Shown here: positions 24,820 to 28,174 of the stretch, in pieces
How the letters are laid out: every line of letters starts with the position of its first letter
How positions within the stretch are numbered: the stretch's first letter is position 1
IMG/VR virus record: IMGVR_UViG_3300030090_002232
Span: 592 to 28,765 of that record
Origin: a virus
DNA length: 28,174 bases
Strand: one strand, 5' to 3'
The notes under the pieces: generated by a model
Told to the model about the DNA's origin: nothing
The model's input: the letters and a program-made list of their open reading frames with translations, nothing else
Database searches by the model: none
Translations under genes and position numbers: made by a program

Positions 24820-25394
24820 CAAGAAAGCCACCTATGAAGGATAAGTATATGGATTGGGATTATATGCTGTATCAATGGATGGCCTCCTTTTGTAGAAACC
24901 AAGAAAACATAGAGTTTCATATTCCCAAAAGCTTTTACACTACATTTAAAGTACACGACCAAGTAGTTCTTATTACACATGGAGATTGTATATCAGGGGC
25001 GGGTAGTAGTGGAGCAATAACAAATTCAATGACTAAACTAAGAAGTGTTTTTCAATATAAAAAAACTTTGCAAAGAGAAATAGAAGATGCTTCAGATAAA
25101 GACGCAGAGGTAGAGTTTGATAGTGTTATGATGGGACACTTTCATAGGGTTGATGAAATAGATATAGGTACAGGAGTATTACTTATCTGTGGAACTATGA
25201 AAGGTCCAGACGAGTTTGCCTTGCAACGACTACAAGCAGCTACTAAACCAAAACAAATAATTACTTTTTGGCACCCACAAGATGGTTATAAAAGCAGAGA
25301 AATTATATCTTTAAATAAATATGACACAAGCAAAAGAAAATTTATAGACAAGATTCCTGAGAAGTGGATGGATTTAGAGCAAACGTCAGTATAA
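24816..25394 (+). CDS. Metallophosphoesterase, C-terminal part (frame-disrupted)
   Basis: 192 codons from ATG at 24816, which overlaps the stop of the N-terminal part (ATGA). The frame extends upstream through GNHGR (24801-24815), so the true join lies before this ATG. The remaining calcineurin-like metal ligands are here: LITHGD (His55) and MMGHFHR (His108, His110). The protein ends with a beta-rich strand set, WHPQDGYKSREII. A reinitiated product would lack the DTH, GD and GNH motifs and should be inactive alone unless it assembles with the N-terminal part. A substrate cannot be read from the sequence. Confidence 0.65.
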   Translation: MTRKPPMKDKYMDWDYMLYQWMASFCRNQENIEFHIPKSFYTTFKVHDQVVLITHGDCISGAGSSGAITNSMTKLRSVFQYKKTLQREIEDASDKDAEVEFDSVMMGHFHRVDEIDIGTGVLLICGTMKGPDEFALQRLQAATKPKQIITFWHPQDGYKSREIISLNKYDTSKRKFIDKIPEKWMDLEQTSV

Positions 25395-25395
25395 T
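25388..25395 (+). promoter_or_regulatory. -10 element of a predicted leaderless gene (AGTATAAT)
   Basis: TATAAT at 25390-25395 overlaps the stop of the phosphoesterase C-part. A standard -10 to +1 distance gives a start at 25402, the A of the next ATG, which has no Shine-Dalgarno. No good -35 box is seen. Confidence 0.45.
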
Positions 25396-25401
25396 AATAC
25401 T

Positions 25402-25950
25402 ATGGCTACCATTTCCCGACAAGAAGCATTTGAAATTTATAAGAAACTTGAAAAAGCTTTTAGGGCGTGGTGGACACAATTAGCAGAAGACACTTTTAAA
25501 ATTGCTCAAAATAAAGATGCTGGATTTGTACCCTATAAATCAGGTGACCTACAAAAATCTGGATATAAAGTTATAAGAGACACGAGTTTTAGTATAGGAT
25601 ATTCTGCTCCGTATGCTGGAGAAGTGTATAACCCTGACAAATATTTTGTTGGTTATGAAACTGCCCCACATACATCTGAGGTTCAACCATATATTAGACA
25701 AGGGAAACCTGTAAAAGGGCACTCAAAAACATATCAAAAAATTGGGCAGCGTCCTTGGAAGCTAAAAAATGGTCAGTGGAGGACGATTGACATAAATAAA
25801 GCCCGCGCAAATAGACCTAAAAATGAATGGATACAAAGGGCTTGGGCAGCAGTATATGAAGGGATTCATCCCAAAGACCGGAAAGCTTTAGGCTTAAAGA
25901 AAAGAGTTCCAGTACAATTCCCACAAAGTAGAATAAATTGGAGACAATAA
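25402..25950 (+). CDS. HK97 gp10-like head-tail protein
   Basis: 182 residues. The stretch VPYKSGDLQKSGYKVIRDTSFSIGYSAPYAGEVY (43-76, quoted in parts here: SGDLQKS, then FSIGYSAPYA) is the pattern of HK97-gp10-like tail-completion/minor capsid proteins: G-x-L-x-x-S, then a strand ending in pYA. An N-terminal helix and a basic C-terminal part (KKRVPVQFP) follow the same plan. Members help join head and tail. ATG without a ribosome binding site, behind a TATAAT element. Located between portal and scaffold genes, which fits. Confidence 0.65.
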   Translation: MATISRQEAFEIYKKLEKAFRAWWTQLAEDTFKIAQNKDAGFVPYKSGDLQKSGYKVIRDTSFSIGYSAPYAGEVYNPDKYFVGYETAPHTSEVQPYIRQGKPVKGHSKTYQKIGQRPWKLKNGQWRTIDINKARANRPKNEWIQRAWAAVYEGIHPKDRKALGLKKRVPVQFPQSRINWRQ

Positions 25951-25965
25951 ACATAGGAGATAGAA

Positions 25966-26166
25966 ATGGACAAAGACACAAGTATAGTAACACCAGAACA
26001 AGAGTATATATTCGCCAGACATTCTAAAATGGTGGGTAGAGTGCTAGACCAAGTGGAAGCAGCGCTTCCTGAAGGCAATCAATGCGAGAAAGTAAAGAAA
26101 CTAATACAAAATATTCTTTATGATTTTCGTAATGAAATGCTAGAAATGATTGCAAAAGAGCAATAA
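25966..26166 (+). CDS. Small helical hypothetical protein
   Basis: 66 residues, ATG with TAGGAGA about 6 nt upstream. The protein is mainly helical, with a C-terminal amphipathic helix (KLIQNILYDFRNEMLEMI). It has one Cys and no motif. It is the last gene before the terminator-like hairpin and the promoter region of the scaffold-capsid block. No family recognised. Confidence 0.6.
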   Translation: MDKDTSIVTPEQEYIFARHSKMVGRVLDQVEAALPEGNQCEKVKKLIQNILYDFRNEMLEMIAKEQ

Positions 26167-26194
26167 ATTCTAATTTATAATATATTTCTATTAT

Positions 26195-26221
26195 AAAATT
26201 CTACATCTCAGTAGGATTTTT
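26195..26221 (+). terminator. Candidate intrinsic terminator
   Basis: A 10-bp stem (26195-26204 with 26211-26220, one T-G wobble) closes a 6-nt loop, ATCTCA. The right arm runs into TTTTT (26217-26221). GC content of the stem is low, so strength is uncertain. It lies 28 nt after the last gene of the upstream block. Confidence 0.5.
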
Positions 26222-26231
26222 CGATTTCCGT

Positions 26232-26239
26232 AGTATAAT
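26232..26239 (+). promoter_or_regulatory. Promoter-like -10 element before scaffold/capsid genes (AGTATAAT)
   Basis: TATAAT at 26234-26239, just after the terminator-like hairpin. A start near 26246 would give a leader of about 109 nt before the scaffold ATG. No consensus -35 box is visible, and the octamer also occurs at 20983 and 25388. A second TATAAT at 26176-26181 lies before the hairpin and is less likely to drive the capsid genes. Confidence 0.5.
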
Positions 26240-26251
26240 GTAGTAACGTTT

Positions 26252-26269
26252 AAATATAACGTTATATTT
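26252..26269. repeat. 18-bp perfect palindrome (possible operator or 5' mRNA hairpin)
   Basis: AAATATAACGTTATATTT is its own reverse complement. AACGTT occurs at its centre and again at 26245-26250. Lying about 6 nt after the predicted transcription start, it could bind a dimeric regulator or fold as a hairpin at the mRNA 5' end. Confidence 0.7.
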
Positions 26270-26282
26270 CCCGATACATAGT

Positions 26283-26310
26283 AAGGTCGGAGGTGGCTTA
26301 GACCAACCTT
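26283..26310 (+). promoter_or_regulatory. Imperfect stem-loop in the scaffold gene leader
   Basis: AAGGT-c-GG pairs with CC-a-ACCTT (26283-26290 with 26303-26310) around a 12-nt loop that contains GGTGG, and the right arm is followed by two more T. It lies 45 nt before the scaffold ATG. It may be a structured leader element or a weak terminator; I recognise no riboswitch class in it. Confidence 0.35.
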
Positions 26311-26354
26311 TTATGAAAGCTGGGAGCAAATAATAATCATAGGAGGTTAATACT

Positions 26355-27206
26355 ATGGCAGACATCTCAGAAAGAATTGAGAAGCAGATGGAAGGCACAA
26401 ACCTCGCTCTTGCCGCAGTAGCTGAAGTTCTACAAAAAATGGACAGCAGATTACTAAAGGAAGAGGAAGATGAAGAAGAAGAGATTTCAAAGGCTGCAGC
26501 TGAACAAGCACAAGCAGAACTAGTGAAGTCTGTTGCTTCCGAGGTTGTTTCTATGTTAAAAGCTAGTGAAGGTGACAGTTATGCTGGTGCTGACGTTAGC
26601 GGTGACGAAAGAAAAGCCGCCCCAACTGGTGGGACACCACAAAACGCTGATGACTCTGAAAGTGATGCAGGAATAGATGCAAAAATCGAGGAACAGCAAA
26701 ACACAATACAAGCTGCAGACATGGGCGATGACGACGAAGATGAAATCGAAAAAGCTTATGGAAGAGGATATGCGGCTGCAATGAAAAAAGGTCATGATGA
26801 TGACGATAAGGATGGAATGGAAAAAGCACATGACGATGAGTCAGCTGATGAACCAGTAGCAGAGAAGGGTATGGACGATGATGACGATGACATGGACAAA
26901 ATGCAGAAGCAAATAGAATCTTTGAAGAAGCAAATTGCTGAAACAGAGACAAATATGCAGAAAGCAGTCCAAACAGAATCTGAAGCAAGACTAAGAAAAA
27001 TGGGATTCAGAGAGGAAACTGGATTACAAGCTCCAAAAGCAGTTAACGGATTGGGCGTAGATGGTTCTACACCTATACAAAAATCTACTGCTATTGAAGA
27101 CACACCAGCTCAACTAGCTGAACTTTCTTATTCAGAGCTCAGAAGAATGCAACACCAAATAGAAACTGGAAATACCGATGGTATTCCTAGGGAACTATTA
27201 GGATAA
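26355..27206 (+). CDS. Probable capsid scaffolding protein
   Basis: 283 residues, with AGGAGGT (26341-26347) 7 nt before the ATG. It is highly acidic: Glu-rich at 36-43 and Asp runs at 124-129, 148-151 and 174-179. Helical segments flank it (7-70) and a coiled coil runs at about 180-210 (MQKQIESLKKQIAETE). The gene sits directly before the major capsid gene, the usual place of a scaffold, and the elongated, charged, helical make-up fits. No protease motif is visible. Seven short hydrophobic-x-K-A/S repeats (such as IEKA, MEKA, MQKA) punctuate it. A strong ribosome binding site and a dedicated promoter region suggest high late expression. Confidence 0.65.
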   Translation: MADISERIEKQMEGTNLALAAVAEVLQKMDSRLLKEEEDEEEEISKAAAEQAQAELVKSVASEVVSMLKASEGDSYAGADVSGDERKAAPTGGTPQNADDSESDAGIDAKIEEQQNTIQAADMGDDDEDEIEKAYGRGYAAAMKKGHDDDDKDGMEKAHDDESADEPVAEKGMDDDDDDMDKMQKQIESLKKQIAETETNMQKAVQTESEARLRKMGFREETGLQAPKAVNGLGVDGSTPIQKSTAIEDTPAQLAELSYSELRRMQHQIETGNTDGIPRELLG

Positions 27207-27234
27207 TTAAAACAAACTATAGGAGATTATAAAC

Positions 27235-28174
27235 ATGGCTAATCCAAGTTTAAGTGAATATCTGTCGCAGTCTCAAAGAGGTTTGTACCAGTCCATATTC
27301 GGCCCAGACTATTTGTCAAAAACAGGGTTGGGTGCTGGTACTAGTTTCACAGTAGATACTGCTACAGGTATATTCAACACAACATATGGAAGAAAAGTTT
27401 GGCAAGCACTAAACAACCAAACTAGATTCTTCAATGCTATCCCAAGAGTGGTTTGGGGTAACACAGCTGGTTGGAGGGTAAGAACTGATAGAGGTTCTGG
27501 CCGTTCAAGACCAGTAACTGAAACTGGAAGTTTGCCAACAGTAGACGTTTCCAACATAGAAACAATTTCTAGTTTACCTAGAATAGTTTCAACTACATTC
27601 GGTGCTTCAGTGAAATCAGTATTCACTGCGCAATTAGAAGGTGGTGTTGGTGATGTTCTTGCGTTGGAAAATGAAAACGCTCAGTTAGACCACGTAAAAG
27701 AAATAAACGAAGAGCTACTAGCGGGTTCAGCGTATATTGTTTCTGGTGGTGCCGCAGGTTCATTTACAGTTCCTGCATCAATCGCCACCCACTTTAAAGT
27801 AGGTGACAAGGTCGCAATGTATGACCAAAGTGCTACTTCACACAAAAGAACTTCTGGTTCTGCTGTAAGCAGTGTTTCAGGTACTACAGTAAACGTTGCT
27901 GATGGAGCAGGCAGTGATAACTTTGCTGACAGTGACGTTGCTTACATTTTCTCGAGAGCGGGTATGACATCTATTGATGATATTGTTTCTGAAGATGGAG
28001 CTGCAGTTGGTGGGCAAGAAGCTAACACAAGAGCTTATGACTTAACACTATCTGGCAGAACCGCTGGTGCGTGGAACGCAGGTGCTTCTGTTTCTTATAA
28101 CTCAGGAACAGGGAGGGCACTAAGTCTAAACTTGTTAGACACAGCAATCCAAAAAATAAGAGAGAATGGTGGAG
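27235..28174 (+). CDS. Major capsid protein, HK97-like (5' part, runs off the window)
   Basis: 313 codons from the ATG at 27235 (AGGAG at 27221-27225), open to the window edge. The N-terminus (MANPSLSEYLSQSQRG) and the pattern NNQTRFFNAIPRVVWGNTAGWRVRTDRG ... (quoted in parts: FFNAIPRV, then TAGWRVRTDRG) resemble phage HK97-type capsid proteins, with a helical and E-loop-like region followed by ENENAQLDHVKEINEELL, probably the spine helix. Residues about 182-245 form a Ser/Gly/Val beta-rich stretch (FKVGDKVAMYDQS ... GTTVNVADG) that looks like an inserted domain. The call rests mainly on position after the scaffold-like gene and on this plan. Confidence 0.75.
   Translation, partial: MANPSLSEYLSQSQRGLYQSIFGPDYLSKTGLGAGTSFTVDTATGIFNTTYGRKVWQALNNQTRFFNAIPRVVWGNTAGWRVRTDRGSGRSRPVTETGSLPTVDVSNIETISSLPRIVSTTFGASVKSVFTAQLEGGVGDVLALENENAQLDHVKEINEELLAGSAYIVSGGAAGSFTVPASIATHFKVGDKVAMYDQSATSHKRTSGSAVSSVSGTTVNVADGAGSDNFADSDVAYIFSRAGMTSIDDIVSEDGAAVGGQEANTRAYDLTLSGRTAGAWNAGASVSYNSGTGRALSLNLLDTAIQKIRENGG

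Noticed and set aside
26313-26333. Six-codon reading frame (MKAGSK) in the scaffold gene leader
   Set aside because: No ribosome binding site before its ATG and no attenuator-like codon bias; too short to separate from chance.
26167-26354. tRNA, small structured RNA or cobalamin riboswitch in the main intergenic region
   Set aside because: No cloverleaf, no CCA-like end and no B12-box; the stems are short and AT-rich, and the B12-dependent gene lies far upstream.
26596-26988. Long - strand frame rich in His, Phe and Leu under the scaffold gene
   Set aside because: It arises from the reverse complement of Asp/Glu/Lys-rich codons in the scaffold gene and has no start signal.

Overview
The window is a 28.2 kb piece of an AT-rich tailed-bacteriophage genome (class Caudoviricetes). 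Every gene I can support is on the + strand, packed head to tail with 1-100 nt overlaps and almost no spacers. A family A DNA polymerase, a DnaG-like primase, a RecA-like recombinase, terminase and portal genes, an HK97-type capsid gene and a cobalamin-dependent ribonucleotide reductase identify it as a phage. The low GC and gene set resemble uncultivated marine phages; that and the bacterial host are inference. I see no integrase, repressor, lysis gene, tape measure or tRNA, but the window is only part of a genome, so their absence says little.

Layout. 1-5487: end of the tail module, with the last codons of an upstream gene, a probable tail protein, a 1537-residue tail-tip/fibre protein ending in an S74 self-cleaving chaperone, and a small protein. 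5453-6725: control genes, with an HTH/zinc protein, a divergent sigma-70-like factor and a small protein. 6727-11717: replisome, with DnaB-type helicase, small protein, primase, probable ssDNA-binding protein and DNA polymerase. 11741-16111: DUF3310 protein, several small genes and a recombination cluster (PD-(D/E)XK-like protein, MazG-like protein, RecA/UvsX-like ATPase, DUF559/Vsr-like nuclease, Cas4/RecB-like nuclease, RuvC-like resolvase). 16113-18804: unknown protein, small and large terminase. 18823-20739: class II ribonucleotide reductase. 20748-28174: head module, with coiled-coil proteins, portal, a Gly-rich protein, zinc-ribbon protein, a metallophosphoesterase broken across two frames, an HK97-gp10-like protein, an acidic scaffold-like protein and the 5' part of the major capsid gene.

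Regulation visible in the sequence. Most genes have a strong AGGAG-type ribosome binding site. Three (5867, 11741, 25402) have none and instead have a TANNNT -10 element ending 6-9 nt before the ATG, which predicts leaderless or near-leaderless transcripts at the heads of the sigma/replication block, the recombination block and a head gene. A -10-like AGTATAAT octamer lies before three head-module genes. The only real intergenic region (26167-26354) holds a terminator-like hairpin, a promoter-like element, an 18-bp perfect palindrome and a further imperfect hairpin before the scaffold and capsid genes.

Most notable: the phosphoesterase GNHGR metal-binding motif is intact in the DNA but lies in the -1 frame just where the upstream reading frame runs out; head proteins share a recurring short hydrophobic-x-K-A/S motif; the DNA polymerase carries an insert of about 60 residues before motif A; and the large terminase ends in a four-cysteine knuckle.
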